Below, one piece after another: positions 29,380-39,039 of a stretch of 63,834 nt of DNA (within the stretch, counting starts at the first letter, position 1; each line of letters starts with the position of its first letter). The stretch comes from an uncultured Gammaproteobacteria bacterium (GTDB lineage Bacteria > Pseudomonadota > Gammaproteobacteria > Pseudomonadales > Pseudohongiellaceae). The notes under the pieces were generated by a model, which searched no databases, was not told where the DNA came from, and saw only the letters and a list, made by a program, of their open reading frames with translations. Location of the stretch: contig CAJXPR010000004.1 of NCBI GenBank assembly GCA_913058135.1, positions 1 through 63,834 of the forward strand, read 5' to 3'. Made by a program: the position numbers and the translations under genes.

Positions 29380-30693
29380 TCAGCTTATCGCTTTGTCCCG
29401 GCTTTTACCGGTTGACTCAAAGATCTCCCGGTCAAACTCATTTTCCCAGTTCGCCACCGTGGTCGCTACCGACAGGTCACCAGTGATATTGGTACTGGTC
29501 CTGAGCATGTCCAGCGGCCGGTCAAACGGCAGCACAAAACCCACCACAACGGCTATCTGTTCCGGGCTAAGACCAATCGTGCCCATCACCGCAGCCATCA
29601 GAAACACCGATGCGCCCGGCACGGCGGCCGTGCCAATGGACACCATGGTGGTGGTTGCCGCCACCAACAGGTAGTCGATGAAACCCAGCTCCACCCCGAA
29701 CACCTGTGCAGCAAAAACCGAAACCACCCCGACGTAAATGGCCGAGCCGTCCATATTGATGGTAGCGCCCAACGGCAGTACCGTTGATGCCACAGCAGGC
29801 TTGACACCCAGATTTTCTTCGGCTGCGGTCAGTGTCACAGGCAGCGTTGCCATGCTTGAGGATGTCGAGAACGCGACCAGCATGGCGTTCTTGGCGCCCT
29901 TGAAAAATTTCAGTGGTGACAGCCCCAGCACAAATTTCATGATGCTGCTGTGCACCACCACGGTGTGGAAAACCAGCGCGATGATTACCGTTGAAGCCAG
30001 CGCTACCACGTCAAGCAGAGCGGCTACACCTTGCGTGCCGGCTACCCAGGCAATGAGCGCGAAGACGCCGAACGGTGCAAACTCCATCACCCAATGTGTC
30101 AGCTTCAGCATGACCTCTGCACCAGCATCCATGATATCAGCCATCGGCTGTGCTTTGGCCCCGACCACCAGAATGCCCATGCCGAAGATCAGGGCAAAAA
30201 AGATGATCGCCAGCACATTACCCTCTGCCAAAGCCGCCACCGGATTGGTCGGTACGATAGACATCATGCGCTCGCCGATGGGAATGGGGTCCTGCAAGGC
30301 GCCAGGTGTTGCACCTGTCAGGTCTACGCCGATACCCGGCTGAATAATGGCGGCCATGGTCAAGCCAATTATGATCGCCACCAACGTTGTACCCATATAC
30401 AACGCCAGGGTTTTTATCCCCAGCGAACCCAGTTTTTGCGGATCACCCATGGCAACAATGCCCGCGACAATAGTGATGAAAATGAGCGGCACCACCACCA
30501 TCTGGATCAGGCGGATGAACAGGTCGCCGATCCAGCGGATCGACTGTGCCCCTTCACCCCATATCGCCCCGACAATCACGCCCAGAATCAGTGCCAGTAC
30601 GATCCGTTTCCACAAAGGGGTCGTAAACCATTTCTGGGTAAAGGTGTTTGATGAACCCGCCAATTTCGTCATCCTCTTTTTGATTTTTATCAT
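29380..30693 (-). CDS. Dicarboxylate/amino acid:cation symporter (DAACS family)
   Basis: A 437-residue inner-membrane transporter of the GltP/DctA family importing glutamate, aspartate or C4-dicarboxylates with H+ or Na+. Conserved elements include the serine-rich hairpin AFSTSSSMATLPVTL, the substrate-binding PLGATINMDGSAIY (the NMDG motif) and PGASVFLMAAVMG. The substrate cannot be fixed from motifs. ATG 30693 or ATG 30672 could start it; neither has an ideal ribosome binding site. It is convergent with the barrel gene and divergent from the ferredoxin reductase gene. Confidence 0.92.
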   Translation of the reverse strand: MIKIKKRMTKLAGSSNTFTQKWFTTPLWKRIVLALILGVIVGAIWGEGAQSIRWIGDLFIRLIQMVVVPLIFITIVAGIVAMGDPQKLGSLGIKTLALYMGTTLVAIIIGLTMAAIIQPGIGVDLTGATPGALQDPIPIGERMMSIVPTNPVAALAEGNVLAIIFFALIFGMGILVVGAKAQPMADIMDAGAEVMLKLTHWVMEFAPFGVFALIAWVAGTQGVAALLDVVALASTVIIALVFHTVVVHSSIMKFVLGLSPLKFFKGAKNAMLVAFSTSSSMATLPVTLTAAEENLGVKPAVASTVLPLGATINMDGSAIYVGVVSVFAAQVFGVELGFIDYLLVAATTTMVSIGTAAVPGASVFLMAAVMGTIGLSPEQIAVVVGFVLPFDRPLDMLRTSTNITGDLSVATTVANWENEFDREIFESTGKSRDKAIS

Positions 30694-30796
30694 TTTGTAC
30701 CGATTCGGGACAGACTATCTAAATCCTTGACGAAGTGCCAATTATTTCCATTTGTGCGACAATGCCGCCTCTCTGGCGTACAGCAGGCAAGACTTC

Positions 30797-31543
30797 ATGA
30801 CAGACTGGGTCAAAGGCGTGGTGGCAGACATCACGCACTGGACAGACAATCTATTTTCCCTGAGCATCCGGGCTGATATTGCGCCCTTTACCGCAGGTCA
30901 GTACACCAGCCTGGCGCTGGACATTGACGGTGAGCGGGTGGCACAACCGTACTCGATTCTGAGCGCGCCTGGTACCCAGCCCCTGGAATTTTTCTTCTAT
31001 ACCCAGCTTGAAGGCGACCTGTCGCGCAAGTTGTCACGGTCGGTTGCGGGCGACACTGTCTGGGTGCAACAACAGCCTGAAGGCACCCTGACGCTCTCGG
31101 GCATCAAGACACCGGGCCGGAATCTGTGTCTGATGGCCACCGGCACCGGTGTCGCCCCGTTCATCTCCATGCTGCAGACTGATCTGCCCTGGCAACAGTT
31201 TGAACACGTTGCTCTGGTATACGCAGCACGGGTCTGGGATGACTTTCAGTACCGCGAGTTGTTTGCCGCACTGCAGGCAAAGTACCCGGAGCGGTTTACG
31301 CTGCTGCCATTCATCAGCCGTGAGCGACGTGACGGTACACTGCATGGCCATATCCCTGACAAGTTACGCAGTGGTGAGCTGGAGCGCCACCTGGGCCGTG
31401 AGCTAAAGGCAGACGACAGCCATGTCATGCTGTGCGGCAACCCGGGCATGGTCAAGGATGCAGTGACGATTCTGCAGACTCGCGGTTTCCGTGATAACCG
31501 GCCGGGGCAGCCGGGACAGCTGAGTTACGAAAGCTACTGGTAA
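30797..31543 (+). CDS. fpr: Ferredoxin-NADP reductase
   Basis: A 248-residue FAD enzyme exchanging electrons between NADPH and ferredoxin or flavodoxin. It has the FAD-binding barrel, the NADP motif GTGVAPF, CGNPGMVKD and a C-terminal aromatic end (YESYW) typical of bacterial Fpr. The usual RxYS flavin motif reads QPYS here, so the arginine that contacts the FAD pyrophosphate is replaced. I choose ATG 30797 over an upstream frame start at 30752 because homologues begin near this point. Confidence 0.88.
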   Translation: MTDWVKGVVADITHWTDNLFSLSIRADIAPFTAGQYTSLALDIDGERVAQPYSILSAPGTQPLEFFFYTQLEGDLSRKLSRSVAGDTVWVQQQPEGTLTLSGIKTPGRNLCLMATGTGVAPFISMLQTDLPWQQFEHVALVYAARVWDDFQYRELFAALQAKYPERFTLLPFISRERRDGTLHGHIPDKLRSGELERHLGRELKADDSHVMLCGNPGMVKDAVTILQTRGFRDNRPGQPGQLSYESYW

Positions 31544-31631
31544 AACCTGTCGACGGGGTTCCGGCTCTGGATTTCTGCGCGAATTCCTATACATTAGGGG
31601 GTCGCCGACGTTTTTTCCGGAGAGTTTAGCC

Positions 31632-34625
31632 ATGTTCAGCCTCGCCTCACTCCAAGTGTGCCAGTTCCTTCGCCGATCTTCCGGCATTGCCATTGCCTTG
31701 CTGGCCCTGGCCGCCTGCTCACCAGATGCACCGCCGCCAGCGCAACCGAACAATACTGCCGCTCCTGAAAGCCAGGCTGCAGTCAACTATACACGGGTGT
31801 ACCCGCCTCTCCCCGAGGACGCGCTGGATGCGCACATTTATGAGCTTGATAACGGACTGAGGGTCTATCTGACGCAAAATGCCCAGGAACCGCGCTTCTA
31901 CGCAGAAATCGCCGTGCGGGCCGGCAGCAAACAGGATCCGGCCGATGCCACCGGCCTGGCGCACTACCTTGAGCATCTGTTGTTCAAAGGCAACCAGTCG
32001 CTGGGTACCCTGGACTACAGCGCCGAACAACCTTATCTGGAGCAGATTGAAGCACTCTACGAGCAGCATTTCAGCGAGACTGACGAACAGCGCCGCGCCG
32101 AGATCTACGCGGAAATCAATCGGGTTTCGCAGGAAGCGTCAATGTATGCAATACCCGGTGAGCTGGATACGCTCTACAGCGGCATGGGCGCCAGCGGCCT
32201 GAACGCACATACCTGGCACGAGGAGACTGTTTACAAGGTCAGTCTGCCTGCCAACCGTCTGCGGCAGTGGGCCGCCATCGAGGCTGATCGATTTGTCGAT
32301 CCGGTGTTCCGGCTGTTTCACACCGAACTGGAGGTAGTCTATGAGGAGAAAAACCGTACCCTGGACAACCGCGACCGTATCTCCTACTACGCCCTGGCTA
32401 ACCTGCTGTACAAGAACCATCCCTACGGCCAGCAATCCACCATCGGTGACGCCGAGCATCTGAAAAACCCTTCGCTGGTCTATATTCAGGAATATTTTGA
32501 TACCTGGTATGTGCCCAACAACATGGCCATTTTCATCAGCGGCGATATTGATATCGATGAAACCATGCAGGTCATCAGCGAAGAGTTTTCCGACTGGGAA
32601 GCGAAGCCGCTGCCGCAGCAACAGACCTGGCAGGAAGACCCGATCACGTCAGTGGAACGTGTCACGGTGACCTATCCGGGACAGGAAGAAGTGCAGATGG
32701 CATTCCGCACGGTGCCCCATGGGCATCCGGATCAGGAAGCGCTGATGCTGCTGGACATGATTCTGGACAATCGCACCGCCGGGCTGATCAACCTCAACCT
32801 GAACCAGCGCCAGCGTGTGCAGGCGGCCGGTTCATCGCCCGAGTTTCTCAATGACTACGGTTCCCAGCGCCTGTGGGGCGTGCCGCGCGACGGCCAGACC
32901 CTGGCCGAGGTCGAAGCTCTGCTGCTGGAGCAGCTGGACATCATCAAGCGCGGTGAATTCGAGGACTGGATCCTGCCCGCCATTATCAATGATTTCCGCC
33001 GCATGAACATGCGTGGCCTGGAATCAAACACTGCCCGGGTGGCGGACATGCGATCGGCATTTCTGTCCGATACTGACTGGACCTATCACATCGATCAGAT
33101 GGCCAGACTGGAAGCCGTCACCCGCCAGGACGTCATTGATGTCGCCAATCGCTATTTCGGCGACGACAACTATGTCGCCGTGCATCGTGTTGATGGCCCC
33201 GCCGTGATCCCGCCGGTCGACAAACCGCAAATTGACCCGGTACAGATTGATCCCAGTCGTCAGTCAGAGTTTGCCGCGCAGATTCTGGCCATGCCCTACG
33301 AGGAAATCGAACCCACGTTCCTGGAGGCCGGCCGCGACTATGAAATCAGCGAGTATGCGCCGAATGTGCCTTTGTACTATGCCCGCAATCCACTGAACGA
33401 GCTGTTCACGCTCAATATCAGCATAGACGTGGGCACTGAACACAATGACCTGTTGAGCCTGGCCAGCTCGCTGATGGGCAAAGCCGGAACGGCGGACCTG
33501 TCGGCCGAAGAGCTGCAGAAAGAATGGTATCGGCTGGGCAGCGACTTCGGCCTGAGCAGCAGTGCTAACGAAACCAGTATTGCCATCACGGGCCTGGACT
33601 CACAGTTTGAGGAAACTCTGGCGCTGATGCTGGAACTGATCAGTGACCCGCGCGCCGACGAAGACACCTTCGCCGAGCTGAAACGGACCATTCTGGAGGC
33701 GCGCCGCAACCAGCGCGAAGATCCACAGGCGATCAGCCAGGCATTATACCTGTACAACCGTTATGGCGAAGACTCGCCAATGCTGCAGGCAATGAGCAGC
33801 GATGCCATAGAGGCAGTAGAGCTCGAAGAACTGCTGGCGCTGATCAGCAACCTGCAACAATACCAGCACCGCATCAGCTATACCGGCTCCATGCCGCTGG
33901 AACGTGTCACCGCCATCCTCAGAGAACATCACCAGCCCGGTGACCAGTTGCAGGAACCGCCGCCCTACGAGTACCGGCGTGCGCGTGAGATTGCCGATAA
34001 CGAAATCTATGTCATACATCGGGAAACCGCGCAGTCACAGGTCCGTCTGGAGTTTCCGGACGGCACTTACGAAGAAGATCTGGTGGTGCCTGCATCGGTG
34101 TACAACAGCTACTTCGGCACCAGCATGTCCAGCGTGGTATTCCAGGAATTGCGCGAAGCACGCGCGCTGGCGTATTCGGCAGCGGCCAACTATTCACAGG
34201 GCGGACGGCCGCAGGTGCAGACCCTGGTGCTGGGCGCCATCGGCTCGCAGAACGACAAGGCCGTGGAAGCCACAGCCGCCTTTGTTGACCTGTTCGACAA
34301 TATGCCACGCTCCGGCGATCGATTCGACGATGCCGTCAATGCACAAATCAATCGTTACCGCACCTCCACCATCGGTTTCCGGCAGATCCCCGGCACCGTT
34401 TACGCCTGGCAGCAGCTGGGTCTTGATGGTGACCCGCGGCGGCAACGCTTTGCCCAACTGCAGGAGATGACACTGGAAGACCTGCTACAGTTCCAGCAGG
34501 CACATGTCGCCGGTCGCGCCAAACTGATCTCCATCGTCGGCGACACCAGCCGCATTGATATGGACGCGCTGACCGAGCTGGGTGAGATTCGGAAACTGAC
34601 TGTCGACGACGTTTTTGTGGAGTAG
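31632..34625 (+). CDS. M16 family zinc metallopeptidase lipoprotein (two-half, pitrilysin type)
   Basis: A 997-residue exported peptidase. The signal ends in a lipobox with Cys29 (ALAAC). The inverted zinc motif HYLEH (His111, Glu114, His115) is intact, with the downstream acidic ligand in ELEVVYEEKNR. The C-terminal half repeats the fold without zinc residues, as usual. M16 enzymes degrade or mature peptides inside a closed chamber. The stop is four bases before an ABC ATPase gene, opening a compact row that also has a permease, a PDZ lipoprotein and two propeller proteins. Substrate unknown. Confidence 0.92.
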   Translation: MFSLASLQVCQFLRRSSGIAIALLALAACSPDAPPPAQPNNTAAPESQAAVNYTRVYPPLPEDALDAHIYELDNGLRVYLTQNAQEPRFYAEIAVRAGSKQDPADATGLAHYLEHLLFKGNQSLGTLDYSAEQPYLEQIEALYEQHFSETDEQRRAEIYAEINRVSQEASMYAIPGELDTLYSGMGASGLNAHTWHEETVYKVSLPANRLRQWAAIEADRFVDPVFRLFHTELEVVYEEKNRTLDNRDRISYYALANLLYKNHPYGQQSTIGDAEHLKNPSLVYIQEYFDTWYVPNNMAIFISGDIDIDETMQVISEEFSDWEAKPLPQQQTWQEDPITSVERVTVTYPGQEEVQMAFRTVPHGHPDQEALMLLDMILDNRTAGLINLNLNQRQRVQAAGSSPEFLNDYGSQRLWGVPRDGQTLAEVEALLLEQLDIIKRGEFEDWILPAIINDFRRMNMRGLESNTARVADMRSAFLSDTDWTYHIDQMARLEAVTRQDVIDVANRYFGDDNYVAVHRVDGPAVIPPVDKPQIDPVQIDPSRQSEFAAQILAMPYEEIEPTFLEAGRDYEISEYAPNVPLYYARNPLNELFTLNISIDVGTEHNDLLSLASSLMGKAGTADLSAEELQKEWYRLGSDFGLSSSANETSIAITGLDSQFEETLALMLELISDPRADEDTFAELKRTILEARRNQREDPQAISQALYLYNRYGEDSPMLQAMSSDAIEAVELEELLALISNLQQYQHRISYTGSMPLERVTAILREHHQPGDQLQEPPPYEYRRAREIADNEIYVIHRETAQSQVRLEFPDGTYEEDLVVPASVYNSYFGTSMSSVVFQELREARALAYSAAANYSQGGRPQVQTLVLGAIGSQNDKAVEATAAFVDLFDNMPRSGDRFDDAVNAQINRYRTSTIGFRQIPGTVYAWQQLGLDGDPRRQRFAQLQEMTLEDLLQFQQAHVAGRAKLISIVGDTSRIDMDALTELGEIRKLTVDDVFVE

Positions 34626-34629
34626 CGTC

Positions 34630-35568
34630 ATGGCACGGAACAGCCCAGACCTCCCGAACCCGGTATTGTCTATTGCAGCGCTGGACAAGCGTTACGGCGC
34701 GACCCATGTGCTGAACCAGCTGAGCCTCAATGTCGAACGCGGCGCCATTCATGGACTGGTCGGCCTCAACGGGTCAGGTAAGACCACAACACTGGAATGC
34801 GTGTTGGGTATGCAGGCTTTCCAGGCAGGCGAACTGAAAGTTCTGGGCAGGGAACCGACCAGGCTTTGGCAAGGCCGGGGTGACGTTGTTGGTATTTTTG
34901 ATGTGCCCAGTCTGCATCCGGCCCTGACCGTTCGCCAGGTGCTTGAACATGCACGTCTGATCTGCGGCAGGCCGGTGCGCAGCCCGGCCGAGGTCGAAGA
35001 CTTGCTGGGAATCAGCCGCTACAGCGGATACAAGATCAGACAACTGTCACTGGGCAATCGGCGCCGTGCGTCCATTGCCCACGCACTGATCGGTCAGCCT
35101 GAATTTATTGTGCTGGATGAGCCTTTTAACGGCCTCGATGCCGGCGGCGTGGACGATGTGCTGGCCCTGATCAAACAACTGAATCACGACCATGGGACTA
35201 CCTTCCTGCTGTCCAGCCACCAGTTGGCCTATCTGGAGAGTATCTGTACCCACCTGGCCATCCTGCATCGCGGTCGTATTGTCCTGAACGACAGCGTCGA
35301 AAGCCTGTTCCATGACCGGCAGACCCGCCTTGATGTGCGCTGTGACCAGCCCGACAGAGCCATCGCCCTGCTCGCCGAGGTGCCCGGCGTCAGTGACATC
35401 ACCCGTGACGGCGACGCCGGGCACGCCCTGTTTGGCATGACCCTGACTGACGTGGAAGCAGCAGCCATAAACAGTGCCCTGGTCCTGGCAGGCATTTCGG
35501 TTTCCGGCCTCGAAATGCGCCGTCCCAGTCTGACCCAGCTCTTCCACGATATTGTCGAGGCGCACTGA
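34630..35568 (+). CDS. ABC transporter ATP-binding protein
   Basis: A 312-residue cytoplasmic ATPase of the CcmA/NatA type. Walker A is GLNGSGKTT, the signature is LSLGNRRR (a variant of LSGGQ), Walker B is FIVLDEPF and the switch is SSHQ. About 90 C-terminal residues form an extra domain after the ATPase core. ATG 34630 has GGAG upstream, overlapping the M16 stop. Its stop overlaps the start of the permease gene by one base. Whether it exports or imports, and what, is not evident. Position beside an M16 peptidase would fit peptide export, but no precursor gene was seen. Confidence 0.9.
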   Translation: MARNSPDLPNPVLSIAALDKRYGATHVLNQLSLNVERGAIHGLVGLNGSGKTTTLECVLGMQAFQAGELKVLGREPTRLWQGRGDVVGIFDVPSLHPALTVRQVLEHARLICGRPVRSPAEVEDLLGISRYSGYKIRQLSLGNRRRASIAHALIGQPEFIVLDEPFNGLDAGGVDDVLALIKQLNHDHGTTFLLSSHQLAYLESICTHLAILHRGRIVLNDSVESLFHDRQTRLDVRCDQPDRAIALLAEVPGVSDITRDGDAGHALFGMTLTDVEAAAINSALVLAGISVSGLEMRRPSLTQLFHDIVEAH

Positions 35569-36428
35569 TGGACGGATTTGTCACTGCCCTCAAGGCCGAA
35601 GTCTTTGTCGCCCTGCGGAGCAACGGAACACGACTCGTGGTTGTATTGCCGGCACTTGTCAGCAGCCTGCAGTTGCTGCTGGTCAGCTTTCGCAATGCGG
35701 GCGAACAGGCGCGCGAGGCGCTGTCGGGTCAGGGCTTCGGCCAGACATCTGTTGAAGGCGCGGACGCCTGGGGTGCGCTGGTGGATGCCATGTCCACGGG
35801 TCTGACGCTGATCGGACTGACCCTGGTCGCGTACGCCGCCTGGAGTTTTGCTGGCGACCGGGACAGCGGCGCACTCCGGCATTTGCTGATCCGGCGCGTC
35901 AGCCGACGGGCGCTGGTAGCGGCCAAGCTGGTCACCGCACACATCGTTGGCATGCTGTCAGTGCTATTAATGCTGGCCATGGCGGCCCTGGTCGCCCACG
36001 GTCTATGGGATTTTGGCCCGGTCGTGGAAGATGGTTATGAATTGATCGGCACACAGGAGATTTACGCCGAGATCCGCCTGGGACTGACGCTGGCGTTGAT
36101 ACCGCTGCCCGCGGCCATCGCCTTGGCCACACTTGTATCCGTCAGTACCAATAATGCCACACAGGCCATCACCGCCGCGCTGGGTCTGACCCTGGCGCTG
36201 AACATATTCAAGGGCCTGATGGGCGACGCTTCCGATTATCTGTATGCCAGCTATCAGGCGTCGCTGCTTGATGAGTCCTATCTGAGCGATGTCAGCCGCC
36301 TGGTGCGCGGCTTCTCTGATGTGCTGATCGACCCGGCCACCCTGCAACTCAATCAGTGGGCCCCCTGGCCGCAAATGCTGGTTATGGTGCTGGCCAGTCT
36401 GATTATTGTGCAATACCGGAAACTGTGA
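35568..36428 (+). CDS. ABC-2 type transporter permease
   Basis: A 286-residue inner-membrane protein with about six helices and the ABC-2 permease pattern. A cytoplasmic N-terminal stretch is followed by a helix and a long loop. Then comes SFAGDRDSGALRHLLIRRVSRRALVAAK, the segment that contacts the ATPase in NatB/NosY-like permeases. Start and stop overlaps (TGATG) tie it to the ATPase upstream. A 41-base gap with its own ribosome binding site leads to the PDZ lipoprotein gene. Confidence 0.88.
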   Translation: MDGFVTALKAEVFVALRSNGTRLVVVLPALVSSLQLLLVSFRNAGEQAREALSGQGFGQTSVEGADAWGALVDAMSTGLTLIGLTLVAYAAWSFAGDRDSGALRHLLIRRVSRRALVAAKLVTAHIVGMLSVLLMLAMAALVAHGLWDFGPVVEDGYELIGTQEIYAEIRLGLTLALIPLPAAIALATLVSVSTNNATQAITAALGLTLALNIFKGLMGDASDYLYASYQASLLDESYLSDVSRLVRGFSDVLIDPATLQLNQWAPWPQMLVMVLASLIIVQYRKL

Positions 36429-36469
36429 CTGACATGAGCGGTCAAGAGTGTATACAAGGGAGGTCCGCC

Positions 36470-37423
36470 ATGCGATCTGATTTCTGCTTACTGCTGCTCA
36501 GCCTGACTTTGTTGAGCGCCTGCATCAGCTACGAACCCAGACAACGGGTGCCGACATTGGCATTGTCGCCGGACACAGCGGTGCTGGCCAGCAACACAGG
36601 CGCTGCGACGACGCCCGGTGTCAGTTTCGGTTTGACCGGCGGCCTCAACGAAAGTGATTCACTGACCAATATCAGTATTTTGCCAGGCATTCGGGTTCGG
36701 GCTGTGGTGCCCGGTGGTGCCGCCGAGCGTGCGGGCATTCGCGCCGGCGATGTCATCCTCAGTATCAACGGTAGCGAAAGCAACCATCCTGATGTACTGG
36801 ATGCGCTGGCACTGAACACCACTGAGGCAAGCGACTTTGAGTTTGAGGTACGGCGCAACACCACGGTGTTCATGGCCACTGTCGAGGTGACGCCGGTGAC
36901 TGCACAACAGGCCGAGCCGGTTGAACTGTACCGGGCCGATCCGGTGCTGATGCGGGCAGGCTTCAGTACTGAACTGATGCAGGATCCGGCAGGCCGTCGG
37001 GTCTCTGGCGCACGCGTGGTCCGCCTGTTTGATGACAGCCCACTGACAATGGCCGACATCGGTATTGATGACATCATTCTGGCCATTGATGGCAGACCCG
37101 TTGAGTCGGCTCAGGGGCTGGTGACCACACTGACACAGCGCTATGAGCCGGGTGACGATGTCACGCTTAGCGTCAGTCGGGGCAACCGCATTCGTGAACA
37201 GCGCGTTGAGCTGTGGCATCCTGGCCGCAAGCTGAGCAGACTCAGTCTGTGGCCCCTGTTCCGCTACGAATCGACACTGAACCCGGACCAGACCCGGCTT
37301 ACCGTTGGCGACCTGATATTGTTCTCGTTATTTAGCTATCAACACAGCGGTGCAGAGCGCGAGTACAATGTGCTGGGGCTATTCCGTTCAGCCAGCGACT
37401 ACGGCGAATTGATTGAGGAGTAA
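36470..37423 (+). CDS. Lipoprotein with two PDZ domains
   Basis: A 317-residue envelope protein. The signal ends in the lipobox LLSAC. PDZ domain 1 is at about residues 70-145 (VVPGGAAERAGIRAGDVILSING) and PDZ domain 2 at about 185-265 (SPLTMADIGIDDIILAIDGRP). No protease domain is attached, so it may recruit C-terminal tails or regulate the M16 peptidase encoded nearby (inference). ATG 36470 is supported by GGGAGG seven bases upstream. Five bases separate its stop from the first propeller gene. Confidence 0.82.
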   Translation: MRSDFCLLLLSLTLLSACISYEPRQRVPTLALSPDTAVLASNTGAATTPGVSFGLTGGLNESDSLTNISILPGIRVRAVVPGGAAERAGIRAGDVILSINGSESNHPDVLDALALNTTEASDFEFEVRRNTTVFMATVEVTPVTAQQAEPVELYRADPVLMRAGFSTELMQDPAGRRVSGARVVRLFDDSPLTMADIGIDDIILAIDGRPVESAQGLVTTLTQRYEPGDDVTLSVSRGNRIREQRVELWHPGRKLSRLSLWPLFRYESTLNPDQTRLTVGDLILFSLFSYQHSGAEREYNVLGLFRSASDYGELIEE

Positions 37424-37428
37424 GTGGC

Positions 37429-39039
37429 TTGATCACGGACAGGCGCAAACAACAGGCAATCGTTCTGGCCCTGGTAGCACTGACAGCAATGCTTGTGCCG
37501 GCCGCACCGACGCAGGCGCAGCCTGCCAGCCGGCAACTCAATTTCATCGCGTCCGAATTTCCGGCACCGGACTGGCCCAACCAGATGGCCATGGCCGACC
37601 TGAACGGCGATGGTCGTAACGATCTGATTGTACCCCGCTGGACCGTCGGAACCGGGCGTCAGTTGCTGGTTTACCTGCAGCAGAGCAATAACCGTTTCCC
37701 CGCCCAGCCCTCCAGATATATTGCCATCGTTCCGGAAATTGTTGCGGTCAGTTTTGCCGATATCCGGCCGGAGGCAGGCGAAGAGTTACTGTTATTGACC
37801 GGCACCGGCGCATTCAGTCTGTCATCCGCGATCGATGGCTACAGTGGCAATATCCGGCCACTGTTTGACTGGCCACTGATCGCTGCCATTCCCGATCGCC
37901 GGGTGACAGAGTTTCTGCCGCCTCCGACAGATATCAACAACGATGGTCATGTGGATCTGCTCCTGCCCGGAACAGACGGTCATGGTGTTTTCCTGGGTGG
38001 CCCGGATGAACAGTTCACGCTGGTGCAGCAATTCAGTACTGTCAACGAAGACCTGGACCCCGCCGACCTGCCTGACAGCGCCGGGCGCTTCACTACACAG
38101 GTACAATTCAACCGCCAGGACGGCCTGGTGGTCAGCCTTCAGGCTCGCCCCAACTCGGCGTTTGCGGACTTCCTCGACGACGCACACAACGACGACAGCA
38201 ACCTCCTGCTTGAGCGCAGCCTGTGGTTGCCGCCGGCGGCGTTTGCCAACATTAATCGGGCCGACAGCAGCGACATTGTGTTTCTCAATATTGGTGACGA
38301 TATCCGCGGCCAGATCAATGTCCTGACTCAACACACAGGTCAACAAACGGGCCAACAACCGGACCAGCAATACAATGCGTCCCCTGATTGGCAGGGACCC
38401 ATCGACATGGAGGGTGACATTTACCTGCAGGAGATCAATGGCGATGGCCTGACCGATGTCATGCGCGTGACGGAGGATGGTAATGACTGGGACGTTTATT
38501 TCTATCTGAACCGCGGCGGCGATTTTGATTTCGACCAACCCGATCAGGTCATGCGATTCAGCGGCTACGATGTGCAAATCAACATCACCGATATCACCGG
38601 CAGTGGCGACCCTGAACTCGGTGTCAGCTACTATACCATCCCTGTAGTTAACGCGATTCGTAATACCAGTATCGTGCGTACACAACTTCTGTACGGCAAC
38701 AATGGCGAGCGGGAGCAGTTCCGCTTCAATAACCGCCCCGACTTCCGCCTGGAAGAGAATTTTTCTCCCAGCAATATCCGCGGCCTGTCCAGCCCGATCA
38801 GGCTGGATACTGATCTGGACGGTGATGGACGTATTGACGCGCTGTATCTGACCGATGATGGCACGCTCGCTGCCAGGCACATAGACGCCAATCTGCAATT
38901 TGCCAGTGAACCGTTTTGGCAGTACGTGCCACAACGCACTATTATTGCCTTTAGTGTGCAGGATCTGAACGCAGACGACACACCTGATCTGCTGCTCTAT
39001 CATTCGAATACCATTACCGTGCTGGTATCCTCGCCATGA
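37429..39039 (+). CDS. Secreted FG-GAP/VCBS-repeat propeller protein 1
   Basis: A 536-residue exported protein. A signal peptide (1-33, ending PTQAQ) precedes repeats with Ca-binding loops of the DxNxDG type: DLNGDGRNDLI, DINNDGHVDLLLPG, EINGDGLTDVMRV and DLDGDGRIDALYL, plus degenerate ones. This is the FG-GAP/VCBS propeller pattern. No catalytic domain is visible. TTG 37429 is the start, with GAGGAG eight bases upstream. The stop overlaps the second propeller gene by four bases (ATGA). The two proteins look like diverged paralogues. Confidence 0.85.
   Translation: MITDRRKQQAIVLALVALTAMLVPAAPTQAQPASRQLNFIASEFPAPDWPNQMAMADLNGDGRNDLIVPRWTVGTGRQLLVYLQQSNNRFPAQPSRYIAIVPEIVAVSFADIRPEAGEELLLLTGTGAFSLSSAIDGYSGNIRPLFDWPLIAAIPDRRVTEFLPPPTDINNDGHVDLLLPGTDGHGVFLGGPDEQFTLVQQFSTVNEDLDPADLPDSAGRFTTQVQFNRQDGLVVSLQARPNSAFADFLDDAHNDDSNLLLERSLWLPPAAFANINRADSSDIVFLNIGDDIRGQINVLTQHTGQQTGQQPDQQYNASPDWQGPIDMEGDIYLQEINGDGLTDVMRVTEDGNDWDVYFYLNRGGDFDFDQPDQVMRFSGYDVQINITDITGSGDPELGVSYYTIPVVNAIRNTSIVRTQLLYGNNGEREQFRFNNRPDFRLEENFSPSNIRGLSSPIRLDTDLDGDGRIDALYLTDDGTLAARHIDANLQFASEPFWQYVPQRTIIAFSVQDLNADDTPDLLLYHSNTITVLVSSP

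Noticed and set aside
37822-39003. Minus-strand ORF of 393 codons
   Set aside because: It is a shadow of the first FG-GAP/VCBS propeller gene, whose calcium-loop repeats are clear.
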